Part shown: piece after piece, positions 37,630 to 44,937 of the stretch
Layout: each line of letters opens with the position of its first letter
Numbering within the stretch: the stretch's first letter is position 1
From: Limiplasma sp034927815
Lineage (GTDB): Bacteria > Bacillota > Clostridia > Christensenellales > Aristaeellaceae
DNA length: 64,000 bases
Direction of reading: 5' to 3'
NCBI GenBank assembly: GCA_034927815.1
Contig: JAYFPK010000019.1
Location: 41,810 to 105,809 of the forward strand
Made by a program: the position numbers and the translations under genes
Notes under the pieces: generated by a model
What the model saw: the letters and a program-made list of their open reading frames with translations, nothing else
Databases searched by the model: none
Told to the model about the DNA's origin: nothing

Positions 37630-38868
37630 TTAGTGGGATTGCATGTATGCCTTTTGCTTCTCGCTCAGGATATCAAAGCTGCCACCCAGGCTGCCCAGCT
37701 TCAGTTCCCCAACCATCCGGTCAATCTCCGGCGGAATCTGGTGCACCCCGGGGGACATGCGCGCCGCATTCTTGGCAATATACTCGGCGCTGAGGGCCTG
37801 CAGCGAAAAGGACATATCCATGATCTCGGCGGGATGGCCATCTCCGGCGGCGATGTTCACCAACCCCCCGTCCGCGATGACGCAAATGTTGCGGCCGTCC
37901 TCCAGCACGTAGCCATCCAGGTTCTTACGCAGGGACAGACATTCCCGGGCCATGGCCCTCAGCCCCTCCAGATCAATTTCAATATTAAAATGGCCTGCAT
38001 TGGACACGATGGCATTATCCTTCATCACCGCGAAATGCTCCGGCCGGATCACCTCGCAGCAGGCGGTGGCGGTGACAAAGATATCCCCCAGCGGCGCCGC
38101 TTCGGCCATGGACATAGCCCGGTACCCATCCATGACGGCCAGCAGGGATTGAATGGGGTCAATTTCCGTTACGATCACCTGGGCCCCCAGCCCCTTGGCC
38201 ACGGAAGCGATACCCCGGCCGCAAAAGCCGTATCCGGCCATCACCACCACTTTGCCGTTAATCTGCAAATTGGTGGTGCGCATCATGGCGTCCCATACGG
38301 TTTGTCCGGTCCCGTAGGTGTTGTCAAAATAGGATTTACAACGCGCGTCGTTGACGGCGATGGCAGGATAGGCAAGCTTGCCGCTTTGTTCCCAACCCCT
38401 GAGCCGCTGCACGCCGGAGGTGGTTTCCTCGCAGCCTCCCAGCAGGCAGTCCGCATACTCCTTGCAGTCCGAAAGCAGCAGACCCATCAGGTCACCGCCG
38501 TCGTCAATGATAATATGGGGATGAACGGAGAGCGCTTTTTTCCATAGCTGCACGCATTCTTCCTGGGTTACGCCGTGCATGGCGTGTACCATGAGGCCGT
38601 CGTCCACCAGGGCGGCGCAAACGCTATCCTGGGTGGAGCGGGCATTAGAGCCGGTCACCGAAAGCTGGGCCCCGGCCCGGGTCAAAATCTTAGCCAAATA
38701 GGCGGTTTTCGCCTCCAGGTGCACTGAAAGGGCGATACGCAAACCTTCCAGGGGCTTCTCTCGCGAAAACCGTTCCCCAATTGCACCCAGCACCGGCATA
38801 TGGCGCGCCACCCATGCTATGCGCTGATGCCCTTCATCCTTGAGAGAAATGTCACGGATTATAGACAT
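37630..38868 (-). CDS. ahcY: Adenosylhomocysteinase (S-adenosylhomocysteine hydrolase)
   Basis: 412 residues from the ATG 8 bases after GGGAGG; an upstream in-frame start would place the ribosome site inside the gene. It splits S-adenosylhomocysteine into homocysteine and adenosine with bound NAD. Motifs: SLKDEGHQRIAWVARHMPVL at the start, the NAD-binding VVMAGYGFCGRGIASVAKGL, and ATACCEVIRPEHFAVMKDNA. It is the first gene of a six-gene minus-strand run ending with the nucleoside ABC transporter, which suggests that adenosine handling is linked to the methyl cycle. Confidence 0.9.
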   Translation of the reverse strand: MSIIRDISLKDEGHQRIAWVARHMPVLGAIGERFSREKPLEGLRIALSVHLEAKTAYLAKILTRAGAQLSVTGSNARSTQDSVCAALVDDGLMVHAMHGVTQEECVQLWKKALSVHPHIIIDDGGDLMGLLLSDCKEYADCLLGGCEETTSGVQRLRGWEQSGKLAYPAIAVNDARCKSYFDNTYGTGQTVWDAMMRTTNLQINGKVVVMAGYGFCGRGIASVAKGLGAQVIVTEIDPIQSLLAVMDGYRAMSMAEAAPLGDIFVTATACCEVIRPEHFAVMKDNAIVSNAGHFNIEIDLEGLRAMARECLSLRKNLDGYVLEDGRNICVIADGGLVNIAAGDGHPAEIMDMSFSLQALSAEYIAKNAARMSPGVHQIPPEIDRMVGELKLGSLGGSFDILSEKQKAYMQSH

Positions 38869-38986
38869 GAAGCAAATCCTCCCGTTCACTTTGTTCAGTT
38901 ATTCATGGTCCCGGCATTTTGCCATCATACGCTTCTCTTAGAGTATAACGGCCCAGCCGATCACAGGACAGGACATTTGTCCCCTA

Positions 38987-39001
38987 TTTGTCCCCCACAA
39001 A
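38987..39001. promoter_or_regulatory. Possible Crp/Fnr-type operator
   Basis: Perfect inverted repeat TTTGT-CCCCC-ACAAA between the divergent adenosylhomocysteinase and Crp/Fnr genes. A related TTTGTCCCC block lies just before it (38976-38984). A binding site for the neighbouring regulator is a reasonable guess. Confidence 0.4.
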
Positions 39002-39022
39002 GGTCAATTGGGCGGAAAGGGC

Positions 39023-39050
39023 TTTACGTGGGCCAAAAAACGAGTATAGT
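39023..39050 (+). promoter_or_regulatory. Likely promoter of the Crp/Fnr gene
   Basis: A -35-like TTTACG (39023-39028), a 16-base spacer and a -10-like TATAGT (39045-39050), 35 bases before the ATG. GGGGGAA serves as ribosome site. Confidence 0.45.
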
Positions 39051-39085
39051 AAGGGTACAGTCCTTGGGAATAGGGGGAACGCCTG

Positions 39086-39697
39086 ATGGAGCGTGAGAAC
39101 GCAAAAAAACTGCTGCTGGATACCATCCCGGCGAAAGATCTGGCCGCCGCCGAACGCGTTTTTGTAGCGCCCGGGGAGTACATCATTCGGGCCAACGAAC
39201 CGCTGAAGTGCTTTTATCTCCTGATGCAAGGCAGCGCCAAGCTCATTCATGAAGACGCCGAAAGCGACCCGCTCATCATTGATATTTACCACTCCGGTGA
39301 TTTCATGGGTGAAATGGAGATGGTAAACGTCATCACCAGCGATCGTAGCATCATTGCGATGACCCGGTGCGAGGTGCGCAAGTTCAGCCGGGAGCAGTTT
39401 TTTCGACTCTGGAAGGAAAACGAAGAATTCTCCATGCGCTTGCTTTACATCCATTGTGTGAGACTCCTGCGTGCGGGCGATGACAAGGTGAACGCGGACC
39501 GGGCCGTGCTGCGGGACAGGCTATTCCGCCTGATTCAGCTCAATCTAAATGAGCATGGATATTTCCGGTACACAAAGCAGATTCTTGCGGAGATGGTGGG
39601 CATCTCCATCCGCAGTCTGAACCGCTCGCTGAAGGAGCTGGAAAACGACCGTCTTGTTTTGGTGGAATCGGGTCGGATCAGGCTGTACATTGAGTAA
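39086..39697 (+). CDS. Crp/Fnr-family transcriptional regulator
   Basis: 203 residues. N-terminal cyclic-nucleotide-binding-like domain (about 1-115; VFVAPGEYIIRANEPLKCFY, GDFMGEMEMVN) and a C-terminal winged helix (about 140-200; QILAEMVGISIRSLNRSLKE). No cysteine cluster for an FeS centre is seen at the N-terminus. It is transcribed away from the adenosylhomocysteinase operon, and probably controls it and itself. Confidence 0.88.
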   Translation: MERENAKKLLLDTIPAKDLAAAERVFVAPGEYIIRANEPLKCFYLLMQGSAKLIHEDAESDPLIIDIYHSGDFMGEMEMVNVITSDRSIIAMTRCEVRKFSREQFFRLWKENEEFSMRLLYIHCVRLLRAGDDKVNADRAVLRDRLFRLIQLNLNEHGYFRYTKQILAEMVGISIRSLNRSLKELENDRLVLVESGRIRLYIE

Positions 39698-40029
39698 CGG
39701 CAGGCTTTCCCGGCATGGTGAGTGGCGACTTCAACCCAGGACAGTTCAAATTGAAAGACAGCTATTGATGCATCCAAGTCAGTCCAAAAATGCACACACC
39801 CCTGCCTAAAAATCTTTTGCACACACCCACAAGTTTTCAATGCACACAGCTTGCCAGATTTGACATCCCGGCAATAAAAAGATGTATGATCTGGTATATC
39901 TTTTAACGCCTATTTTTGTAAATATGAGAATCGAGCCCATCGCAAGGCAAAATTAGCTCTACTTTTCAGTGCCTCATCAGGGGTCAACAACCCCCAAACC
40001 CTTATATTTCAAAACATTTACGCATCAAA

Positions 40030-40066
40030 AAAGACCACCAAATCTTTTATCAATTTGGTAGTCTTT
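40030..40066. terminator. Terminator-like hairpin at island edge
   Basis: Stem AAAGACCACCAAAT / ATTTGGTAGTCTTT (13 of 14 pairs) with a 9-base loop; A-rich on the left and T-containing on the right, so usable in both directions. Confidence 0.6.
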
Positions 40067-40071
40067 ATCTG

Positions 40072-40099
40072 GCTCCGTAGGTAGGATGTAAACCCACAC
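40072..40099 (-). other. tRNA 3'-end-like fragment, possible attachment-site relic
   Basis: Read on the minus strand, this is a GTGGG-loop-CCTAC stem followed by CTACGGAGCCA, which closely resembles the T-arm and acceptor strand of a tRNA gene, with a degenerate loop. No remaining tRNA sequence follows. Such fragments are left by elements that integrate into tRNA genes; here it sits at the boundary of the AT-rich island. Confidence 0.3.
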
Positions 40100-40279
40100 A
40101 AAGGGGACTCCTCTAAATATCCTTCGATAAAATTCGATCCTCAATAAATCCCTTTTATCATCCTCTGGTTTGCTCCTCCTCTTTAAATACATAGATATCA
40201 TTCATTCTAAAGGAGTACCAATGGCCTTGCCGTTACTTTTTGAAATTGCGAACTTCAGTATACTCTCTTGAAATATATA

Positions 40280-41290
40280 TTAGCTGTCCTTCTTATGATA
40301 GTGTAAAGGGTAATTTTTATTCACTGGGGTCTGTCTTTCTTCGGAAAACAAACCACTTAAGGTCTTTCTAATATCACTCCACGACATGCCTTCCTTAAAA
40401 CCCCTACTGTTATCAGGCGAAAGATTTAATTGAAACGTTGCAAAAACCGTTTCGCAACTTCTTCTTGGAAACATCCCCAAATATGAATAGAAAAAATCGT
40501 TTGTATATTTGTAGTGATGTGTATGGATAAACTGCTCCCACCTTTTCAAAATATCTTTTTCACTTACAACATCAATAACAGATACTTCTTCAAGTTGCCT
40601 TTTTTCCAAATTACCCCATGCCTTTTTCAGCAACTTGACGGCTTCTTTGTCAGTGGAAGGAGCACTGTATCCGAATATTGTAAGCATATATGAGTTCTCA
40701 ATAACTTCTTCCGTTGCATCCCAACAGCCTTTTATATACTCATCCGACATATAATCTTTGTGATCAATTGGATATAGCAATTTTGTAGGCGGCAACAGCT
40801 TCCCACAAACAGGACACCCTGCGTCTGTCGCTCCAAATTCTCGGTGTTCGCTACAAAATCCCATCGCCACATTTCCGTGCAAACAAAATATATGAGGTAA
40901 ATTATCTGTTAAGCGACAACATCTAACATATGCCTGAATAAGCAACGGATCCCAATTAAAGGTGGCAATTACATCTTTATCGGTTAAGCTTAGCACAAGG
41001 AAGTCATATACTGTTGGATTATCCGGTAGTTCAAGCGATGCAAAATAATCATAAAGGCGTTTTTCTAATTCATAGACAATGTCTTTACATTCTGACCTCA
41101 AAGATAGCTCGGAATAGATGTCTTCAAGATTGTCACTCTTGGTATTAAGTTCTATACCACAAAGAATATCTGACAAACTCAATTTGTCTATTAGCCCATT
41201 CATAACAGAAGACTTCTTTCCATTTCGGTCTCCGTTTGGAATTGCAGCAATCGTTGCCCCAGCGCCTAAAATTACAGTATGTGCTCTCAT
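40280..41290 (-). CDS. SIR2-like protein with zinc knuckle
   Basis: 336 residues. SIR2-type NAD-binding start (VILGAGATIA, residues 6-14), TFNWDPLL at about 110-117 and LHGN with His138. Between them and the C-terminal part lie CxxH and CPVC (146, 149, 159, 162), a probable zinc site. SIR2-like proteins in defence islands often destroy NAD+ on phage infection; that role is inferred here. The last 110 bases of the gene are repeated at 49269-49380. It follows the helicase operon by 205 bases on the same strand. Confidence 0.75.
   Translation of the reverse strand: MRAHTVILGAGATIAAIPNGDRNGKKSSVMNGLIDKLSLSDILCGIELNTKSDNLEDIYSELSLRSECKDIVYELEKRLYDYFASLELPDNPTVYDFLVLSLTDKDVIATFNWDPLLIQAYVRCCRLTDNLPHIFCLHGNVAMGFCSEHREFGATDAGCPVCGKLLPPTKLLYPIDHKDYMSDEYIKGCWDATEEVIENSYMLTIFGYSAPSTDKEAVKLLKKAWGNLEKRQLEEVSVIDVVSEKDILKRWEQFIHTHHYKYTNDFFYSYLGMFPRRSCETVFATFQLNLSPDNSRGFKEGMSWSDIRKTLSGLFSEERQTPVNKNYPLHYHKKDS
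40287..40398. repeat. Island-bounding direct repeat, left copy
   Basis: 112 bp at the 3' end of the SIR2-like gene, about 92% identical by eye (9 or so differences) to 49269-49380 in the same orientation. It codes for the C-terminal SWSDIRKTLSGLFSEE region. Confidence 0.85.
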
Positions 41291-41495
41291 ATTATTTCGC
41301 CCCCGTACATTCGGAATGTGTCAGTTCCCAGCAAACCAACTGTTTCCCCAATAAACCATCCTTATTTCTAAATATACCAATAACGTTGAGGAAACCACCA
41401 CATATTTTTATTCTCATTCAAAGTTACTAATGTAAAACGAATTACCATTAATTAGGAACAGGCTAAACTCATCATCAATATGGATAATGATAAAT

Positions 41496-41945
41496 TCATA
41501 GTGTAGAACTGCTATATTTTTCGCGCTCCTTAAGCATATCAATTTTTTGCCTCCATCCTTGAGCATCTGCGACCTGTCCCTTTCCCAAAAGATAATTAAT
41601 GCTATTTTCAACTTCTTTATCAAGTCCTCTATAAAATTTAAATCTAAATACATTTTTAAGAAATCCATGATAATCACCCGCATCAAAAGCCCCTAAGAGC
41701 AATGTTTTAACATCATATTGAGTTCTAAATTTATACTTATGTATATATCCAAGTAATTCACTTGCGCGATGACAGATTAACATTTTTCCAGCGCCTACCT
41801 GAATATCTCCCATAAATTCATTTATTTGATAGCTTGTCGTTTTCAACTGACAAAATGCATTGTGAAAATCTCCTGCTTTGAAAAACTGGCTGATTTCCTC
41901 TCGACTATTTAAATGATGCGTATGAGGTATAAATCTTTTTAACAT
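41496..41945 (-). CDS. Small unknown protein of the helicase operon
   Basis: 149 residues, helical, without membrane segments or known motifs (LKTTSYQINEFMGDIQVGAG is characteristic). It starts 3 bases after the helicase stop, so the two are surely co-transcribed. It could be an antitoxin, sensor or regulator of the helicase fusion; nothing in the sequence decides. Confidence 0.65.
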   Translation of the reverse strand: MLKRFIPHTHHLNSREEISQFFKAGDFHNAFCQLKTTSYQINEFMGDIQVGAGKMLICHRASELLGYIHKYKFRTQYDVKTLLLGAFDAGDYHGFLKNVFRFKFYRGLDKEVENSINYLLGKGQVADAQGWRQKIDMLKEREKYSSSTL

Positions 41946-41948
41946 AAA

Positions 41949-43502
41949 TTAATCTCCTAACTTTATAACAAAAAGACGGTCTCTAGCTCGTGACAGAGCA
42001 ATATAGGAACTTATAGCTTTTCCAAAGTCTTTAGTTATATATTCTTCGGAGGAGGCAACAACTATTATTGCCTTTTTTTCATATCCACGAATAATCCTTG
42101 GCAATGTTACTAATATTTTATTATCTGCTTCAAATTCCATCGTAGTAGGTATATTTGCATATTCCAATCTTCTACATATTTCTTTGGGTTTAATTGCCCC
42201 TCCAAGGCATATAATGCCTATTTCTTTATTTTCATAAAAGGATTTGAGCTTTTGGATTGTTTCTAATGTCATTTGGAATGTTTGTGCAATATCTCTTGCC
42301 ACATAACATATAACCTCACCACAAGAAAAAATCGGTATTTCCGCATTGATAGGTTCGGGTAACGCAGCCTGTAATGTTCCAGTATAAAATTCTGCTATTT
42401 CACGAGAATTTCTATAATTTATAAATAATTTCATAGTGTTACAATTTGAAATAGAGGTAATACCTTCATCCCACATGGACAGTCTATATTCATAACGCCT
42501 AGTATCACCTGTCTGATAATTACCTCCCAACTGGTTTATGTCATAAAAGATAGTAACACCAATGCCTTCATTGATTAAAGCTTTGCCAAGTGTTTTATAC
42601 CAATTAGGTGTCAATTCTTGACCTTCATCTATAACTATGTGGTTGACAAATTTTGCGAGTTGCGCTAATTCATCATCGGTATTTGGCACAAGAAAATAAC
42701 AGTCAGTGGAAATATCCTTTAGTAAGCTTTCTATCATTTGTTGAGATATCTTTAGAATGGACTTATTAGGAGCAACAAACCCCACTATTTCACCTTTTTG
42801 CGCAAGAAATTTGAGCCTATGCCATGCACATACCGTCTTCCCTGTGCCAGCTGAGCCACAGACAGCCAAACGATAATCTACAGGTAAATTCACAATATAC
42901 TGCTGCGATGGATGAAGGTAAATTTCCCATTCTTTAAGGGTTTTATTTAATATGGCTTCAAGGTCTGAATCGTTTTGTAAAAGTATATACTTCGTCCTCG
43001 GGATAATGAGTCCAGAAGTCTCATATAGGCTCAGGGCATAGTCTGCAATTTCTCCATCAACTACACACAATGCATCAAGCAGATCCTCCTCTGTATTTAC
43101 TTGTTTAAAAGCAGCTATATATTTCTCTGAAAGGCCAAGCGACATTAATGCATAGTAAATATCAACTGGCTTAATCATTAAATTCTCTATTGTATATGGT
43201 GCGTCTGCTTTATCATTTCTGTTTATTCTAGATGAATCGGCTAAGCTATGCTTCACCACTCGATGAAGAAAAATTCTATCCCCTTCAATTTTACATAAAA
43301 TCCTATAATTCATATCTACAGATAGTGATATAAAAGGCGACGATTTTAATTTATGGAGACGCCAGCCAGGTAATGATTGTTCATGTACCTTTTTGGGCTC
43401 AATCTCCTTTATTAATACAATCATATCCTGACACTTACATTGTAAATTATGTTGTAATCCTATAAGATCTTCCATAAAAATTTCAGTTAATGCTATTTTC
43501 AT
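41949..43502 (-). CDS. RelE-like domain fused to UvrD-like superfamily 1 helicase
   Basis: 518 residues from the ATG with GGAGG 8 bases upstream. Residues 1-90 look like a RelE/ParE-type fold (WRLHKLKSSPFISL, MNYRILCKIEGDRIFLHRVV). The rest is a compact superfamily 1 helicase: Walker A CGSAGTGKT (215-223), DEGQ Walker B (292-295), the FINYRNSREIAEFY motif, and a UvrD-type C-terminal motif (SSYIALSRARDRLFVI). It has its own promoter and leader, nearly identical to that of hamA. An anti-phage role is likely by context. Confidence 0.78.
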   Translation of the reverse strand: MKIALTEIFMEDLIGLQHNLQCKCQDMIVLIKEIEPKKVHEQSLPGWRLHKLKSSPFISLSVDMNYRILCKIEGDRIFLHRVVKHSLADSSRINRNDKADAPYTIENLMIKPVDIYYALMSLGLSEKYIAAFKQVNTEEDLLDALCVVDGEIADYALSLYETSGLIIPRTKYILLQNDSDLEAILNKTLKEWEIYLHPSQQYIVNLPVDYRLAVCGSAGTGKTVCAWHRLKFLAQKGEIVGFVAPNKSILKISQQMIESLLKDISTDCYFLVPNTDDELAQLAKFVNHIVIDEGQELTPNWYKTLGKALINEGIGVTIFYDINQLGGNYQTGDTRRYEYRLSMWDEGITSISNCNTMKLFINYRNSREIAEFYTGTLQAALPEPINAEIPIFSCGEVICYVARDIAQTFQMTLETIQKLKSFYENKEIGIICLGGAIKPKEICRRLEYANIPTTMEFEADNKILVTLPRIIRGYEKKAIIVVASSEEYITKDFGKAISSYIALSRARDRLFVIKLGD

Positions 43503-43563
43503 AGGCTCTTCCTCCAAAATATAGATTGATGCGACTAAGGGCCTCCCAATATTGCCACTGCAC

Positions 43564-43640
43564 GGAATTGAGAACACTTCCTTAGAACTAACAACACATA
43601 TTTTTTATTATACCATGAACACCTGCAGATTTACAACATA
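43564..43640 (-). promoter_or_regulatory. Promoter and leader of the helicase operon
   Basis: On the minus strand: -35 TTGTAA (43636-43631), an 18-base spacer and -10 TATAAT (43612-43607), about 105 bases before the start codon. About 80% identical to the hamA promoter/leader at 48893-48971, including the AAATCTRCAGG block between the boxes and the GGAAnTGTTCyCAATT block in the leader. Confidence 0.75.
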
Positions 43641-43671
43641 TAGCGACATAGTTACCTCTATTACTAAGAGA

Positions 43672-44886
43672 TTAAACTTTCCAGCTTTTAATGATTTCGT
43701 TGAACTTTCTCTTTTTCAGAATACCCTGGTGCTCAAGCTCCTTTAATATCTGAATTTCATCATTAGTGCATGATTCATTATGTTCCAAAAACAATGGCTC
43801 GTCATACATTAGAATTACACTTATATAGATATTCTCGCACGGCTGATTAAATCTGTCGTCCGGTTTGAGATATTGCTCGAAGACAGACTTTCCGAATGTA
43901 TGCCTTTTATAATTGCATTTTATTGAAGTAAGGTACCAAGACGCCCCATAATAAAAGTAAAAATTCGATATTTGTAAACCGCTCTTTAAAATATAAAACA
44001 TAAAGCGCTCGTACGCATTTAATAAATCGATCTGCTTTTCAATTTCGTCCAAAGCACTAATATCCCAGGCTTCCTCTCTTACTACAGTATAAACAGCTGG
44101 TGACATCGTTTCCTTCTCTTCAAAATTTGATGAAAATTCTTTATAGAATTGGGATTGCATGATCCTGTCAATAACATCATCCATTCCAAGGTATTTCTTA
44201 AAAAAGTTTACATCAACAGGTTCAGTCATGAAGTTAAAATTTAATTTCATTGTGATATCATCATCAGATAAAGCTAGCGAAATGGGATCTAAGATCATTA
44301 AAATGATCAAAACAAGGCCTATGGTGTATTTCAGGCTTTCGGTAAAGAATCTCGTTTCTTCAACCTGCGAAAAACCACATTTATCTGAAGTCTGATTTCT
44401 GAGGCGATAAAACGTATCAAATCCTTGCTTATGAATGATTTTATGTGATACCTTAATCAGTTCTTCATGTCTAGCAAAATACTCTGGGATTAGGAGTTTA
44501 ATTTCTTGGTAACCTTTTGATATGCATTGAAGCTGTTCTCTTATTTTGCTATCCGTCGGAAAACGATCTTTTGCAGACCATTTTTCGAGGGTCCCTCGGT
44601 CGTTTTCTGAAAGATAGAGCATACTATTCACCACTTCTCCTGCTTGCCGCACGGAGTAAAAAGCACAATCAAACAATCCTTCTTCATAAAGAAAAATTGA
44701 GTTCGACAGAAGTTGTACAGCTTCATCAAGAAACGCATTACAATACATGATATCCACGCGACCTGTCAATAGCATCAGTCCGTGTAAAAATAAAAGGAGT
44801 TCATTGCGTTCAGGGATCTTAGTAGTTAATTTGTTTTCATTACGCATTGACTCAGTAATTATCTTGTTGAAATCTGACTCATCCAT
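43672..44886 (-). CDS. Unknown third gene downstream of hamAB
   Basis: 404 residues from the ATG 8 bases after GGAGG; an in-frame ATG five codons earlier would overlap that site. It lies about 50 bases after the hamB stop, on the same strand, with no terminator seen between. The first 100 residues contain a helical stretch (LYEEGLFDCAFYSVRQAGEV) that resembles HEPN-type helical bundles, but no clear R-x4-6-H nuclease motif was confirmed. A hydrophobic segment occurs near 190-215 (IGLVLIILMILDPISLAL). The function is unknown; it may be an accessory part of this Hachiman system. Confidence 0.7.
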   Translation of the reverse strand: MDESDFNKIITESMRNENKLTTKIPERNELLLFLHGLMLLTGRVDIMYCNAFLDEAVQLLSNSIFLYEEGLFDCAFYSVRQAGEVVNSMLYLSENDRGTLEKWSAKDRFPTDSKIREQLQCISKGYQEIKLLIPEYFARHEELIKVSHKIIHKQGFDTFYRLRNQTSDKCGFSQVEETRFFTESLKYTIGLVLIILMILDPISLALSDDDITMKLNFNFMTEPVDVNFFKKYLGMDDVIDRIMQSQFYKEFSSNFEEKETMSPAVYTVVREEAWDISALDEIEKQIDLLNAYERFMFYILKSGLQISNFYFYYGASWYLTSIKCNYKRHTFGKSVFEQYLKPDDRFNQPCENIYISVILMYDEPLFLEHNESCTNDEIQILKELEHQGILKKRKFNEIIKSWKV

Positions 44887-44937
44887 ATTAGCTACCTCCA
44901 TCCAAACTCAGCCAATGTATTCATTAAAGTAGAAATT

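Larger units (their letters stand above)
39698..40279. other. Intergenic region at the left edge of the defence island
   Basis: No gene recognised. Base composition shifts here from GC-rich to AT-rich. It contains a terminator-like hairpin (40030-40066) and, next to it, a stretch resembling a tRNA 3' end. Confidence 0.5.

Noticed and set aside
36520..39454. S-adenosylhomocysteine or cobalamin riboswitch upstream of the operon
   Set aside because: The leader upstream of the adenosylhomocysteinase gene is short and no matching conserved riboswitch core could be recognised by eye.
41414..41686. 90-codon minus-strand frame overlapping the small gene of the helicase operon
   Set aside because: It is in another frame of the 149-residue gene, which has the better start (3 bases after the helicase stop).
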